From Lactiplantibacillus brownii (GTDB taxonomy: Bacteria > Bacillota > Bacilli > Lactobacillales > Lactobacillaceae): a stretch of 64,000 bases of DNA. Location: the NCBI RefSeq assembly GCF_031085375.1, contig NZ_JAVCWF010000001.1, forward strand, positions 2,232,001-2,296,000. The letters are read 5' to 3'. A program made the position numbers and the translations under genes. Below are positions 28,453 through 37,597 of the stretch, piece after piece (position 1 is the first letter of the stretch; the number at the start of each line of letters is the position of its first letter). Below the pieces are notes generated by a model, which was not told the origin of the DNA, did not search any database, and saw nothing but the letters and a program-made list of their open reading frames with translations.

Positions 28453-29649
28453 CTACTTAGTTAATTGTGCTAAGCAACTAATAATATTTTGAACGGCTTG
28501 ATGCACATATTTAGGATCGGTAGCTAGATTCAAACGGACAAACCCCTTGTCATTTGAACTAAACCACTCACCAAAGTCTACAGCTAAACCACACTTATCT
28601 TGAATAAATTCACGCGTATATTCTGGCTTGACGTATGGCCGAATATCCAACCAAGTCAAATAAGTGCCTTGGAGATCTGCGACCACAATCTTGGGCGCAT
28701 GGGCCGCTAATTCAGTCTTCAAATAGTGGTAATTGCCACGAATAATCTCAAGAATCTGGTCGAGCCACTCAGTACCATGCCGATAAGCCGCTTCGCCGGC
28801 GGTTTGCCCCAGCACGTTGGTTTCAGTTTGATTAATCGTCTTGATAAAATCATCGTATTGTTGCCGTAACTGGTCATTCGGAATAATGACATGCGAGTTT
28901 AACAGACAAGCCACATTGAATGTTTTTGAAGGTGAATTCACTACGATCACGTTATCTGCAAAACGCTCATTAGCGACCGTTAAAGCAGAAATAAATGGAT
29001 GATTTTCTGGGTCAATCTCTAGGTCCTGATGGATTTCATCAGAAATGACTAAAACGTGATATTGTTCACACAACGCTAAAATTTTTGTTTCTTCTGCTTC
29101 AGTCCAGACATGTCCCACTGGATTATGTGGTGAACATTGAATGAATAGTCGAACTTCATTGGCTTTAATTTTAGCCTCCACGTCGTCAAAATCAATTGAA
29201 TAATGGCCATGATCGTTAATTAACTCTGAGGTGACTAATTGACGATGATTATCTTGGACCGCGTTAAAGAATGGATAGTAAACCGGAGTCAAAATTAGTA
29301 CACCATCACCTGGTCGCGTGTAAGTATTGACTAGAGCGTACAGTGAGTTAACCACGCCGGTGCCAAAACGAATCCAATCTTTTTTTAACGTCAGACCGTG
29401 TCGCTGCTCTTCCCAATTAATAAACGCTTCATAATAACTATCAGGCGTATAAGAATACCCATAAATCCCGTGCGCCACTCGGTTTGTCAGTGCCGTGGTT
29501 ACCGCTTCGGGCACTTTAAATTCCATGTCCGCAACCCACATTGCAATTAAATCCTTGTTACCATACCGCTGATCCAAAGCATCCCACTTTAGCGAATTCG
29601 TATTTAATCGGTTAGTCGCATACTTTTCAATAAATGCTGCTTGATCCAT
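28453..29649 (-). CDS. PLP-dependent aminotransferase / cystathionine beta-lyase, MalY-PatB type
   Basis: 398 residues, class I/II fold. The PLP-binding Lys lies in VVNSPSKTFNVA; CSPHNPVGHVW and VISDEIHQDLE carry the conserved Asn and Asp that contact the cofactor. MalY/PatB enzymes cleave cystathionine or cysteine by C-S lysis. A T-box leader upstream ties expression to an uncharged tRNA, probably tRNA-Met, which fits a role in methionine supply. Ribosome site AAAGGGAG. Confidence 0.92.
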   Translation of the reverse strand: MDQAAFIEKYATNRLNTNSLKWDALDQRYGNKDLIAMWVADMEFKVPEAVTTALTNRVAHGIYGYSYTPDSYYEAFINWEEQRHGLTLKKDWIRFGTGVVNSLYALVNTYTRPGDGVLILTPVYYPFFNAVQDNHRQLVTSELINDHGHYSIDFDDVEAKIKANEVRLFIQCSPHNPVGHVWTEAEETKILALCEQYHVLVISDEIHQDLEIDPENHPFISALTVANERFADNVIVVNSPSKTFNVACLLNSHVIIPNDQLRQQYDDFIKTINQTETNVLGQTAGEAAYRHGTEWLDQILEIIRGNYHYLKTELAAHAPKIVVADLQGTYLTWLDIRPYVKPEYTREFIQDKCGLAVDFGEWFSSNDKGFVRLNLATDPKYVHQAVQNIISCLAQLTK

Positions 29650-29680
29650 TTTAAAAACTCCCTTTCACGCGCCCGTTGAC

Positions 29681-29925
29681 CACAAAAAAACTCCGTCCTC
29701 ATTACGAAGGACGAAGTTTTCACTCCGAGGTGCCACCTATCTTCACAGCTATTGCTGCCTCATTTTCACGTGAAATCCACGCTTAATCAAGATATCGGTG
29801 ATCAATCCGAACCAGCCGCGTCAACAACTGACCCACTCCGAGTTCATCTTCACTAACCACATCCATCAATTTCCACCAAACATTGACTCGCTGTCGGAAT
29901 AAAGTTAGCTACTCTTCTCATCAAC
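29681..29925 (-). promoter_or_regulatory. T-box riboswitch leader of malY
   Basis: On the minus strand a GATGAGAAGAGTA entry and an ACAGCGAGTC / GGTGGAAATTG distal region look like T-box stem I. The T-box core GGTGGCACC (29729-29737) follows, then a terminator, AACTTCGTCCTTC / GAGGACGGAGTTTTTTT (29683-29719). The specifier loop reads GTGAAGATGAACTCGG; ATG followed by A would specify methionine. The T-box class is clear; the codon is inferred. Confidence 0.88.
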
Positions 29926-29982
29926 GTGTAATCTTTTAAATTATTTCTAACTTACAACGTCCACTCATGATTGTCAAGCCAG

Positions 29983-30492
29983 CTAATTTAGCAAAAACTG
30001 TGGCGTTTCTGGAATTGGGTAGCTCGCGATCACTTGATCAGCAATTGGAAATGTTCCGGTGGCTAGATAACGTTTTGCTTGTAAAACTAATGGTGAACTA
30101 TTGGCCCAATTCAGCTGAACCAATGGCACCCGCTCCGCACCAGCAGATAACGCCGCCGTATATGCGGGTCTTTTCGTGACCAGCCGACCGCCAACTGGTT
30201 CTAGCAAGTAAAATATACTAACTAACATCCGTGCCGATTCGGGAAATAACCATTGCACAGTTCCTAATTGGCTTTCAACAGCAGTCGTTAGGCCAGTTTC
30301 GTTGGCTGCAATTTCGGTCACACTGTCGCTTAAAGTTTGCCGCAACGTCACGGGCGCCGTGGGTAAATCGTAACGATTCTTAAAGGGACCCGTTAAGCAT
30401 TTATTCACAACTAAAGTGGTTTCATCACCAATGATGCCACAAACGACTAACGGGGTATTTTGTTCGACTATCATCGGTTCCGCTTCTTTCAT
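29983..30492 (-). CDS. Nudix-fold-like protein with degenerate Nudix box
   Basis: 169 residues. The strand pattern LVVCGIIGDETTLVVNK, RYDLPTAPVTLRQTLSDSV and MLVSIFYLLEPVGGRL resembles a Nudix fold (LPGG-like segment, helix, beta strand), but the REUXEEXGU residues are missing: the helix reads SDSVTEIAANETGL. It is either a non-catalytic relative or a misassigned family. The first ATG is kept; an ATG six codons later has an equally weak ribosome site. Function unknown. Confidence 0.6.
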   Translation of the reverse strand: MKEAEPMIVEQNTPLVVCGIIGDETTLVVNKCLTGPFKNRYDLPTAPVTLRQTLSDSVTEIAANETGLTTAVESQLGTVQWLFPESARMLVSIFYLLEPVGGRLVTKRPAYTAALSAGAERVPLVQLNWANSSPLVLQAKRYLATGTFPIADQVIASYPIPETPQFLLN

Positions 30493-30652
30493 CTGACATC
30501 ACATTTTTTAAAATTTTGATCTAGGCTTAAAGGTTCACCACCAAAATTTTGTCATGGGTTAAGTTTACCGCTTTATCCGACTGATATAAACAAAAAACTA
30601 TTCTAAATATAAATGTTTAACAACTTTTAGTAATTTATAAATTTTGGGGTCA

Positions 30653-30676
30653 AAAAAAGCTGAGGTTTCCCTCAGC
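30653..30676 (-). terminator. terminator
   Basis: GCTGAGG / CCTCAGC hairpin followed on the minus strand by TTTTTTT. It closes the membrane protein gene upstream. Confidence 0.85.
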
Positions 30677-30689
30677 AGTGTTACCTTAA

Positions 30690-31328
30690 TTATTGTTCTG
30701 AAATATCGGTCGTATTAATAAATGATTGTGCTGGCACTCGAATCAACCAACGTGTCATGGCTTGATGACCAACCCGCACCCCTAAACCATTCATAAAGGA
30801 TGGCTGATACGTCGCCGTCATTTTAACCACGTACGCATTTTCGTGCTGATTATCTTGCTTTTGTAACATTTTTTGTGACCACGGAATCCCCGTATCCATA
30901 ATTTTCGCCTGTTTTAAGCTACTAACGACTGTGGCCTTATTGCTGGAGACCGTATACTTAGCACCCTTAACCCAGTAATTATAGACATGCACAGGTTTAT
31001 TGCTGGTACTGCGGTCAACTGCAACATAGTATGAGCCTTCAGTTCCAACGCGTAAAACTAATGGTTCATATTGATAAGTCACTTTAACGGCTTTCGAATC
31101 TGATAAATTAATTTGCCGATTGAAGGTCACGTAACCCATGCCGATGACTAAGCAGAACGCGACAACTAACTCAACGCCGCTAATGATCAAATTACTCCAT
31201 TCAAACGTATGCTTGCGTTCCACGATCATTTTGATTCGACGGACACGAATATGATGAAATACCCACACGAATACCGCCAAAACAATAATCCAAGCAATGA
31301 TCCCAATCCAGTTCCATGCAGAAGTCAT
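30690..31328 (-). CDS. membrane-anchored hypothetical protein
   Basis: 212 residues. Two membrane segments (about 5-25 and 47-68) flank a short basic loop, RVRRIKMIVERKH; a 140-residue domain then lies outside the cell, rich in beta strands (VKVTYQYEPLVLRVGTEG; YVVKMTATYQPSF). No known family recognised. Monocistronic with its own terminator. Confidence 0.7.
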   Translation of the reverse strand: MTSAWNWIGIIAWIIVLAVFVWVFHHIRVRRIKMIVERKHTFEWSNLIISGVELVVAFCLVIGMGYVTFNRQINLSDSKAVKVTYQYEPLVLRVGTEGSYYVAVDRSTSNKPVHVYNYWVKGAKYTVSSNKATVVSSLKQAKIMDTGIPWSQKMLQKQDNQHENAYVVKMTATYQPSFMNGLGVRVGHQAMTRWLIRVPAQSFINTTDISEQ

Positions 31329-31516
31329 TGATAGGCCAACCCTTTCCCTGTTTCATTGTTGTTATGTTCTAATTGTAAATAAACCACGTCTAAATAACAA
31401 GTAATGCCACCAAACTTATTAATTGAACTGATTGTGAAAATTATCACTGAGCTCTCCCAATGTAATCGAATTCATGGTAAAATAAAGTTATTAACTTGTA
31501 GAAAGAAGGAGTACCA

Positions 31517-31834
31517 ATGATCGCAGCAATTATTTATTGGGTCGTTGTCGTAGGCTTAATCGTCTGGGGCGCTTGGATGGCCATTCTATCAGCATACTGG
31601 GCTAGCCACAAACAAAACGGCAATATTTTCTTTATCGCAATTATGAATACTTTAGGAGCCTTAGCGGGTCTACTTGTTTGGTGGGTTTTCAACAACCAAC
31701 ACTGGCAGTATTACTGGTTATCCAGTAACGTCAACACGACTAACTTATTGGGCATTGTCCTAATCTGCTACGTTGTCTTGATCGTTATTGAATTCTTCCA
31801 AGGCCGCAGCATCAAACCAGCCGCAACCAAATAA
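31517..31834 (+). CDS. small membrane protein, three segments
   Basis: 105 residues, three hydrophobic segments (about 2-25, 36-57 and 73-92). AGAAGGAG precedes the ATG. It has WxxWMAILSAYWAS and GLLVWWVFNNQHWQYYW, Trp-rich joins between segments. No family recognised. Confidence 0.72.
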   Translation: MIAAIIYWVVVVGLIVWGAWMAILSAYWASHKQNGNIFFIAIMNTLGALAGLLVWWVFNNQHWQYYWLSSNVNTTNLLGIVLICYVVLIVIEFFQGRSIKPAATK

Positions 31835-31841
31835 TTTCGTT

Positions 31842-31884
31842 AAGTCGCTAGAAATCTAATCAGATTTCGGCGACTTTTCTATTG
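31842..31884 (+). terminator. terminator
   Basis: AAGTCGCTAGAAATCT / AGATTTCGGCGACTT hairpin then TTCTATT. Confidence 0.85.
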
Positions 31885-31926
31885 AGAACGGTGTATCACA
31901 GCGTTCATAGTCATGAGTATCTGTTT

Positions 31927-32190
31927 AACTTGCCGCTCCGGTTGGTCTGGACTGATGCTGGAACGTGGTGGCCACGTTTGTGAGCCAAAGGGCGGTCTCA
32001 CAAGCCGGGCTTTTCCTAAGCTGGAAAACCACCAGCAAAGGAAAATTTCACCACTGAGCATCATCCAGCCCGCCCTGTGCTAAATCAGAAAATCTAATAT
32101 TAATCGACTTTCGTTAACTTCTTATTTATCAGTGATTTTTGACAGCAGGTTTGTCTCACAGCGAACGTGCTCGTCCACGGAAACAGACAA
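31927..32190 (+). repeat. composite palindromic repeat, copy 3 (A3 complete, B3 truncated)
   Basis: A3 (31927-32081) is the cleanest A copy: no insertion, arms GGTCTGGACTGATGCT and GAGCATCATCCAGCC, inner stem TTGTGAG / CTCACAA. After the shared AT-rich spacer only the last ~50 nt of B remain (32141-32190, ending in GTCCACGGAAAC). It fills the gap ahead of the histidine phosphatase gene. Confidence 0.85.
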
Positions 32191-32272
32191 TTAACAGTTT
32201 ATTTTAAACATGGCCGCAACCAAGGCACGGTAGTTCAAATCAGTACCACAACGACTGAAAGGTGGGCTTAAC

Positions 32273-32809
32273 TTGAAAATTTATTTAATTCGGCACGGTG
32301 AACCTGACTATACCGATGTCACTGCCAACCATTATGTGGGATATGGTCGTGATTTAGGCGGTCTCACGCCTGCTGGCATCAAAATGGCGCAACGTTGCGC
32401 ACAACAACCTGAATTACAACAAGTCCAACTAATTTTGACTTCGCCATTCACCCGTACCATGGCAACAACCCTTGAAATCGCCCGTCAAGTTGACGTGCCT
32501 GTCAAAGTTGAATTAGGGTTACATGAATGGCAACCGGATCGCACTGGAACGCTCATCGAAAATAAGGCGCAAGTTTTAGAATCCTACACGCAGTATCAGC
32601 GAACCCCACATCAACGGCCCGCAAACTTCCCCTACCCTTACGAAACGTCAGATGAGGTCCGAGCACGGGTCACAGCAGTCTTTGATAAATATGCTAAACA
32701 ATACGATTGCATCGCTTGTGTGACTCATGGCGAGGTCATGCACCAATTAACTGGTCAGGCCAAATTCGATTACTGTGAAATCTGGCCCATGACTTATCCT
32801 ACAACCTAA
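32273..32809 (+). CDS. histidine phosphatase family protein
   Basis: 178 residues. IYLIRHGEPDYTD has the catalytic R-H-G motif, ILTSPFTRTMATTLEIA the second Arg, and CVTHGEVMHQL the second His. Family members are phosphoglycerate-mutase-like phosphatases with many substrates. The start is a TTG 7 nt after AAAGGTGGG. Not paired with metabolic genes that would give a substrate. Confidence 0.9.
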   Translation: MKIYLIRHGEPDYTDVTANHYVGYGRDLGGLTPAGIKMAQRCAQQPELQQVQLILTSPFTRTMATTLEIARQVDVPVKVELGLHEWQPDRTGTLIENKAQVLESYTQYQRTPHQRPANFPYPYETSDEVRARVTAVFDKYAKQYDCIACVTHGEVMHQLTGQAKFDYCEIWPMTYPTT

Positions 32810-32870
32810 CGCTGACTTTTTACCCACAAAACGAGACAATATTAGTGATATATTTTATCTGATAATGTAA

Positions 32871-33095
32871 GCGTTTTATAGTCGACGGGTTCGTGCCACT
32901 TTGCATGCGGCCTATCCAGACGCTGAATGGTCCGAACGTGGTGTTCAGGATATGGTCACTACGGATCAAGGCTTTGACCTCATTTGGCTATCACGCAATG
33001 CCGCGACTGCCAATACTAAAATCCAGGCAGCCAACCCCAAAACCAAAGTACAGCGCGTCGATCCATGGCTAAACGCAAATGATATTAAAGTTTAA
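32871..33095 (+). pseudogene. fragment of an unidentified gene
   Basis: An open frame reads YSRRVRATLHAAYPDAEW, then GFDLIWLSRNAATANTKIQ and VQRVDPWLNANDIKV before a stop and a terminator. It has no ATG or ribosome site and looks like the C-terminal end of a longer protein that was lost. The Asp-Leu-Ile-Trp-Leu strand and following helix suggest an alpha/beta domain, but no family could be named. A short TTG-started protein of 64 residues remains possible. Confidence 0.4.
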
Positions 33096-33124
33096 GTGAG
33101 AATCTACAATACTGGCGTATTTAA

Positions 33125-33162
33125 AAATGAGTCTGGAAAAAAATCCAGACTCATTTTATTTC
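33125..33162. terminator. bidirectional terminator
   Basis: AAAATGAGTCTGGA / TCCAGACTCATTTT perfect hairpin with a TATTT tail, between the convergent fragment and the GH13 gene. Confidence 0.9.
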
Positions 33163-33171
33163 TCCTGAGCG

Positions 33172-34893
33172 TTATTTCACACTAACCACAAACCCATTTA
33201 ACGTTAAATCATTTTCAGCGGTCAAACCGGTCGCTAACACAATTTTATTTGTGGTCACCGCGGTGGCTTGCCGTCCTAAATTAAATGTCGCTGTAACCGT
33301 TTGTTGAGCACTCTGCCGCGTCAAGCGCAGCACGTCGCCATCAATTTGCCAACTCAGTTGACTTTCTGCTAAAAAGTCCGCCTGACTTTGGCGCCAAGTC
33401 ACTAACTTTTTCACAAAGTCACGCATGGTTAAATCTTGATTCTCAGGTTGCCAAGGCATGCAACGCCGATTGTCGGGATCTGGGCCACCAGCTAAGCCGA
33501 CTTCCGTGCCATAGTACAAACATGGCGTTCCTGGCAACAGCATCAAAAGTGTCAAGGCCGCTTTGGCTTGTGCCACATTACCATTCAAGACCGTCAACAG
33601 CCGAGCGGTATCATGGGTGTCCAAAGCATTGAACATCACTTGCTGGTTCGGTTGGCGATATTGCATTAACTGTAAATTCGTTTTACCGACATAATCAGCC
33701 AATGACAACCCATGATTGAATAACGCTAAGATAGGCTGCGTCAATGGGTAATTCATGACCGCGTCAAATTGACCGTTAGCCACTAACGCCTGACTACTAT
33801 GCCAAGCCTCGCCCAATAAATAGACGTCTGGTTTAACTTGCCGCAATGCGCCACAAAGTTTACGCCAGAAACCATGGTCAACTTCATCCGCCACGTCAAA
33901 ACGCCAAGCATCAATATTATACTGTTCAATCCAATACTTCGTCACATCAATCAAATATTGCTGTACCGCGGGATTTTGTGTGTTCACTTTAGGCATGGCC
34001 GCTCCAGTGGCAAACGTTTCATAATTAAGCGCGCCAGTTTGTGGATCACGCCCCACTGGCCAGCCATGAATATGGAACCAGTCTGCAAATCGTGACTGTT
34101 GCCCATTTTTAACAACATCTTGCCATTGCGGTGACTGGTCGCCAAAATGATTAAAGACCGCGTCCAGCATGACTTTCATCCCACGCGCATGCGCTTGATC
34201 AACCAATTCCTGAAAATCCTGCTTCGTACCAAAATGCGGATCAATCTCGAAATGGTCGATCGTGTCATATTTGTGGTTGGATGGCGACGTGAAAATTGGA
34301 CAGAGATACAGCCCGTTCACGCCCAAATCAGCGATATCATCTAAATGGTCAATGATGCCACGTAAATCCCCACCATAAAAGGAATCCCGTTTGACCGGTA
34401 GTTGACCCCAGGCTGCGCATTTTTTAGGATCATTCGTCGGATCGCCGTTGGCAAAGCGTTCTGGAAAAATTTGATACCAAACGGTGTGTTTGACCCAGGT
34501 CGGTGGTAGCTCCGCATCACTCACGTGTAAATAAGGCAGATGGAAGTAGCGGCCTGCAACGGTCCAATTGGCCGCGGTATCTGTAAAGAACCCCTCATCC
34601 CCATAACCGATCGTCTGACCATCACGATCCGTCAGTTTAAACGCATAGATCGCCCGATTGGTGGGTAAGTTGATCGGTATCGTCCAATATTGATTAGCTT
34701 GCGTGGCTAAGCCTTTTTGCATCGCTACGTGCTGCATCGGTGCACCTTCCTGCCATAAATACATATCTGCGTAGGCCAATTCGACTTGTACTATATCCGT
34801 TAGCGCCGTTCGAATGCGCATCAAGACTTGATGATCCGCTAAAATCGCTGTATCTTCACTTTCGGGTCGGTGTAAAATTCCTGCTAGTTGCAT
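33172..34893 (-). CDS. alpha-glucan hydrolase, GH13 (neopullulanase / maltogenic amylase type)
   Basis: About 573 residues. An N-terminal beta domain (about 1-115, CBM34-like) precedes the TIM barrel, as in GH13 subfamily 20 cyclomaltodextrinases. Catalytic motifs: DAVFNHFG (region I), WRFDVADEVD with the nucleophile Asp, LLGEAWH with the acid Glu, and NALDTHDTAR. No signal peptide, so it acts on imported maltodextrins in the cytosol. The ATG follows AGAGGAAAA; 19 upstream codons lack support. A cre site just upstream suggests catabolite repression. Confidence 0.92.
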   Translation of the reverse strand: MQLAGILHRPESEDTAILADHQVLMRIRTALTDIVQVELAYADMYLWQEGAPMQHVAMQKGLATQANQYWTIPINLPTNRAIYAFKLTDRDGQTIGYGDEGFFTDTAANWTVAGRYFHLPYLHVSDAELPPTWVKHTVWYQIFPERFANGDPTNDPKKCAAWGQLPVKRDSFYGGDLRGIIDHLDDIADLGVNGLYLCPIFTSPSNHKYDTIDHFEIDPHFGTKQDFQELVDQAHARGMKVMLDAVFNHFGDQSPQWQDVVKNGQQSRFADWFHIHGWPVGRDPQTGALNYETFATGAAMPKVNTQNPAVQQYLIDVTKYWIEQYNIDAWRFDVADEVDHGFWRKLCGALRQVKPDVYLLGEAWHSSQALVANGQFDAVMNYPLTQPILALFNHGLSLADYVGKTNLQLMQYRQPNQQVMFNALDTHDTARLLTVLNGNVAQAKAALTLLMLLPGTPCLYYGTEVGLAGGPDPDNRRCMPWQPENQDLTMRDFVKKLVTWRQSQADFLAESQLSWQIDGDVLRLTRQSAQQTVTATFNLGRQATAVTTNKIVLATGLTAENDLTLNGFVVSVK

Positions 34894-34912
34894 CCTGATT
34901 TTCCTCTTTTCT

Positions 34913-34926
34913 CGTAACCGGTTACA
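34913..34926 (-). promoter_or_regulatory. cre-like site upstream of the GH13 gene
   Basis: TGTAACCGGTTACG on the minus strand fits the CcpA consensus TGNAANCGNTNNCA except for the last base. It is also a near-perfect palindrome, so a LacI-family maltose regulator could use it. It ends about 20 nt before the start codon. Confidence 0.65.
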
Positions 34927-35046
34927 TTCATTTGAACAATCAACGTTCAATTCATGAAATATCCACGTAATTTTCTAGTAAACGTCCCCGTTCCCGTCTA
35001 ATTTAGTGTATCATTTAGACAAATTCAATTGAAAGGACGTTCATCC

Positions 35047-36540
35047 ATGGAAACACTTTATCGCAGTACCCGTGAAACTGCAAGTCGCACCATGACCAGT
35101 TCACAGGCGGTCTTACAAGGCTTAACTCCTGACGGCGGCCTATTTGTCCCCGTTAAGTTACCGACCGCACAGTTTGACTTCGACCAACTCGCAACCATGT
35201 CCTATCAAGAAGTTGCTTACGAGGTGCTCAAGCTATTTTTCACTGACTATACCGAAGCCGAGTTAAAAGCTTGTATCCACGCGGCTTATGGGGACCAATT
35301 CGATGATCCGGCTATCGCACCAGTGACGAAACATGGTAAGCAATACTATTTGGAACTATTTCACGGCCCCACGATTGCCTTTAAAGACTTGGCGTTACAG
35401 ATTTTACCACACCTCATGACCACTGCTGCTAAAAAGAACCAGCTCAGCAGTGACATCGTCATCTTGACGGCCACTTCCGGGGATACCGGTAAAGCAGCCA
35501 TGGCGGGCTTCGCTGACGTCCCACAGACACGTATCATCGTCTTTTATCCCAAAGATGGCGTCAGCGCCATTCAAAAACAACAGATGATCACGCAAGTCGG
35601 CGACAATACTAATGTCATCGCAATTAATGGTAACTTTGATGAAGCCCAAACGAAGGTCAAAGAATTATTGACTGATCCAGCTCTTCATCAAAAGTTAGCC
35701 ACCAAGCAACTTAAATTTTCGAGTGCCAACTCAATTAATATTGGCCGCCTCTTTCCACAAGTTGCCTACTACGTGTATGCCTACGCACAATTGATCAAGC
35801 AAGGCCAAATTAAGAACGGCGACGAAGTGAACTTCAGCGTGCCAACTGGGAATTTCGGTGATATTTTAGCTGGCTACTACGCCAAACAGTTAGGCACCCC
35901 GATTCACAAATTGATTTGTGCCTCTAATCGGAATAATGTCTTGACAGACTTCTTTAATACCGGCGTTTATAACAAGAACCGCAACTTTTTCTTAACGAGT
36001 TCACCGTCAATGGATATTCTCGTTTCAAGTAATCTCGAACGGCTGATCTTTTATTTGACGGGCGAAGATCCAGTACAAACGGCCGGACTGATGCATGATT
36101 TGAAGACCACCGGCAAGTATTCGCTCACTCCCGCGATGCGTCACGCCATCAAGGACTTCTGGGCGGGCTTCGTTACCGAGGGACAGGATCAACATGAGAT
36201 TCACCATTTGTACACACGCCATCACTACACGCTCGATCCGCATACGGCGGTCGCTTCCGCAGTTGCCAAGCAATATCAAGCTGCCACCAAAGACCAGCGA
36301 CCAATGGTGGTCGTTTCGACGGCCAGTCCCTACAAGTTTCCACAAGCCGTGCTATCGGCGATTACTGGCGAACCCGTGACCATAGATGGCCTAGCAGCCG
36401 TGGATCAATTACACACGTTGATCAAAACACCGATTCCCGCCACGGTCGACCAATTACGACAAGCACCCGTCCGTCATCATCAGGTCACTGAAACGGCTCA
36501 GATGGGGGCAACGATTGAACAAATTTTGAACTTAAATTAA
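35047..36540 (+). CDS. thrC: threonine synthase
   Basis: PLP enzyme converting O-phosphohomoserine to threonine. 497 residues, the longer class with an N-terminal swap domain. Starts METLYRSTRETASRTMTSSQ; the PLP Lys is in HGPTIAFKDLALQ; TATSGDTGKAAM and FSVPTGNFGDILAGY bind phosphate and cofactor. GAAAGGACG precedes this ATG; another in-frame start six codons earlier lacks one. hom and thrB are not nearby. It is followed by a HAD phosphatase after 21 nt. Confidence 0.96.
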   Translation: METLYRSTRETASRTMTSSQAVLQGLTPDGGLFVPVKLPTAQFDFDQLATMSYQEVAYEVLKLFFTDYTEAELKACIHAAYGDQFDDPAIAPVTKHGKQYYLELFHGPTIAFKDLALQILPHLMTTAAKKNQLSSDIVILTATSGDTGKAAMAGFADVPQTRIIVFYPKDGVSAIQKQQMITQVGDNTNVIAINGNFDEAQTKVKELLTDPALHQKLATKQLKFSSANSINIGRLFPQVAYYVYAYAQLIKQGQIKNGDEVNFSVPTGNFGDILAGYYAKQLGTPIHKLICASNRNNVLTDFFNTGVYNKNRNFFLTSSPSMDILVSSNLERLIFYLTGEDPVQTAGLMHDLKTTGKYSLTPAMRHAIKDFWAGFVTEGQDQHEIHHLYTRHHYTLDPHTAVASAVAKQYQAATKDQRPMVVVSTASPYKFPQAVLSAITGEPVTIDGLAAVDQLHTLIKTPIPATVDQLRQAPVRHHQVTETAQMGATIEQILNLN

Positions 36541-36561
36541 CGTTAGAAAGGGATCACTGTC

Positions 36562-37365
36562 ATGATTACGACGATTGCGCTGGATTTAGATAATACCTTA
36601 CTCACTTCCGAAAAGACGATTTCACCCCGAAACGAAGCCGTTTTAAAGCAGCTTCATACCGCTGGGATTCGTGTCGTGCTCTGTACCGGTCGGCCTATTA
36701 AAGCCATTCAACCGTTGCTTAAACAATTGGGTTTAACGACGCCAACAGATTATTCAATCACTTTTAATGGTGGCTTGGTTCAACAAAATGCGACTAGCGA
36801 AGTTCTCGCACGAACAAGTATAAGCAAAGCGGACATCGCCCCACTTTACGCTTATGCCAAAACACTGCGAATTCCACTGGACGTGATTGACTTAACCCAA
36901 GTCTTTTCGCTCGTTGATCTCGGAAAATCAACTTATGAAACTTTTCTTAACGGGTTGATGCCATTTCATGACGTCACTTTCGACGAGTTGCCAGCTGACG
37001 ATCAGTTTGGCAAAGTTGTCAGTTCAACCACAAAAGCAGTGAACAATCGCGCTAACCTGCCAGAGTCTGTCAAAGCAAAGTTTCATGCAGTGCCCTCACG
37101 TCGGAATTTGTTAGAATTTTTACCCCAGCATACCGATAAGGCCAGTGGCTTAAAACAACTCTTAGCCCACTTCGGGGAAGATTATTCTAACTTGATGGCC
37201 TTCGGTGACGAAGAAAATGACCTCGGCATGCTTGAAGCCGCGGAAGTTGGCGTCGCAATGGACAATGCCATTCCTGCAGTCAAAGCCGTCGCCACAGATC
37301 ATACTTTAAATAATGATGCGGATGGCGTCGCGGTCTTTTTGGAACAATACTTTAGCTTAGCTTAA
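36562..37365 (+). CDS. HAD superfamily phosphatase, Cof/type IIB
   Basis: 267 residues. Motif I ALDLDNTLLTS has the nucleophile Asp and the second Asp; motif II is VLCTGR; the Lys of motif III precedes AFGDEENDLGMLEAA (motif IV). The C2B cap sits between residues 85 and 190. These enzymes dephosphorylate sugar phosphates, PLP or FMN; the substrate cannot be told. Likely co-transcribed with thrC. Confidence 0.92.
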   Translation: MITTIALDLDNTLLTSEKTISPRNEAVLKQLHTAGIRVVLCTGRPIKAIQPLLKQLGLTTPTDYSITFNGGLVQQNATSEVLARTSISKADIAPLYAYAKTLRIPLDVIDLTQVFSLVDLGKSTYETFLNGLMPFHDVTFDELPADDQFGKVVSSTTKAVNNRANLPESVKAKFHAVPSRRNLLEFLPQHTDKASGLKQLLAHFGEDYSNLMAFGDEENDLGMLEAAEVGVAMDNAIPAVKAVATDHTLNNDADGVAVFLEQYFSLA

Positions 37366-37399
37366 ATCCGCTGTTCCAACAGTCATGCTCACAACAAAA

Positions 37400-37515
37400 A
37401 AAGAGTGGGACAAAAGGCGGTTTGCTACCGAGCATAGCCTAGAAAGTCGAATGATTGGCATTTTCAATCGTTCGACTTTCGTAGCTAAGCGGAGGTCGCA
37501 GCCTTTTATTCCACG
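37400..37515 (+). ncRNA. structured repeat-like element in the 3' region of the HAD gene
   Basis: Outer arms GTGGGACAAAAGGC (37405-37418) and GCCTTTTATTCCAC (37501-37514) pair, and a strong inner hairpin GAAAGTCGAATGATTG / CAATCGTTCGACTTTC has only one wobble. Similar GAGTGGGACAAAA elements are frequent between genes of lactobacilli. It may be a folded 3' UTR or a mobile repeat; transcription is unproven. Confidence 0.45.
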
Positions 37516-37540
37516 TTTCGGCTATAAATATTAGGAATAC

Positions 37541-37577
37541 AAAAAAGAGTCTGGGGTTTCCCAGACTCTTTTTTGTA
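37541..37577. terminator. bidirectional terminator
   Basis: AAAAAAGAGTCTGGG / CCCAGACTCTTTTTT with a 4-nt loop separates the HAD gene from the convergent maa gene. Confidence 0.92.
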
Positions 37578-37597
37578 TTGTGAGCATAGCCATGACT

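Noticed and set aside
32901-33095. PTS IIB-like identification of the fragment
   Set aside because: The helix-strand pattern is suggestive but no phosphoryl Cys or family motif is present, so no function is claimed.
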